This document shows, in pieces, positions 63,921 through 64,000 of a stretch of DNA of 64,000 nucleotides. The position numbers and the translations under genes were made by a program. The DNA lies in NCBI RefSeq assembly GCF_025770725.1, contig NZ_JANZKZ010000001.1:496001-560000 (forward strand), given 5' to 3'. Each line of letters opens with the position of its first letter. The first letter of the stretch is position 1. The stretch is from Sulfurospirillum oryzae. GTDB taxonomy: Bacteria > Campylobacterota > Campylobacteria > Campylobacterales > Sulfurospirillaceae. The notes below the pieces were generated by a model that did no database searches, was not told the DNA's origin, and saw only the letters and a program-made list of their open reading frames with translations.

Positions 63921-64000
63921 GTTCACCTCTTTTTTTCTCAAAGCCATCTAAAATGCATTCAACCAAAAAGTCACTCGATGCGGGGACAATGTCATCAGGA
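63901..64000 (-). CDS. flhF: FlhF C-terminus (partial, cut by window end)
   Basis: Only the last 33 codons are visible (PDDIVPASSDFLVECILDGFEKKR, with stop at 63901-63903). The end resembles FlhF, the SRP-like GTPase that sets the flagellar pole, and the gene order fixes the identity. It overlaps flhG by 20 bp. Confidence 0.8.
   Translation of the reverse strand, partial: PDDIVPASSDFLVECILDGFEKKRGEHGNAGE

Overview
The window reads as chromosome of a free-living member of the Campylobacterota, most like Sulfurospirillum. The reasons are gene orders that match Campylobacter jejuni (gyrA-flgP-flgQ-flgR-asd, and fliY-fliM-fliA-small membrane gene-flhG-flhF), a FliY-type motor switch, an NtrC-like FlgR without a DNA-binding domain, and a base composition visibly richer in G+C than Campylobacter. 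The genus is inference; the phylum is well supported. There is no rRNA operon, prophage or CRISPR array.

Layout. 1-4200 (minus strand) is the classic translation block tRNA-Thr, tRNA-Tyr, tRNA-Gly, tRNA-Thr, tuf, rpmG, tRNA-Trp, secE, nusG, rplK, rplA, with the start of the L10 leader at the left edge. 4200-6950 holds yaaA and small or unknown genes. 6977-16250 is an amino-acid catabolism block: PutA, a branched-chain-type amino acid ABC transporter (livFGMHK), a protein of unknown family and a ribbon-helix-helix regulator. 16450-24900 is a mixed region: YdfG-type dehydrogenase, VF530 protein, EamA exporter, polysaccharide deacetylase-like protein, the two halves of a D-glutamate cyclase as separate genes, thioredoxin 2, and a GGDEF-EAL protein. 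25200-33700 carries PhoX-like phosphatase, DJ-1/PfpI protein, a decayed glyoxalase gene, an AT-rich HEPN-like gene, a DDAH-family hydrolase, phosphoketolase and a lactate/malate-dehydrogenase-like enzyme. 33770-45100 has a phosphate transporter, tRNA-Asn, a TAXI binding protein, a radical SAM protein, hemE, yqhA, asd, the flagellar regulator flgR with flgQ/flgP, and gyrA. 45157-46004 is a small transposon of the REP-associated tyrosine transposase type with 28-bp terminal inverted repeats. 46000-54350 has an MFS carrier, an XRE regulator, comF, lepA, prs, a DUF4405/EF-hand pair and a cysteine desulfidase-like enzyme. 54356-59305 looks like an Arn-style glycan decoration cassette (EmrE-like flippase subunit, sugar aminotransferase, WbqC, GT2, GT-C membrane protein). 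59308-64000 is a LOG-family protein and the flagellar fliY-fliM-fliA-X-flhG-flhF run.

Two themes cross the map. First, the palindrome TTTACATGTAAA (core TTACATGTAA, 27 exact copies counted by eye, against well under one expected by chance) is scattered through genes and spacers. It encodes a recurring Leu-His-Val in unrelated proteins, pairs into terminator-like hairpins, and supplies Shine-Dalgarno sequences. It behaves like a highly iterated palindrome or an uptake/recognition word. Second, an identical 20-bp sequence lies upstream of both putA and the stand-alone ribbon-helix-helix gene, which suggests that the regulatory domain fused to PutA in enterobacteria is here a separate repressor acting on put.
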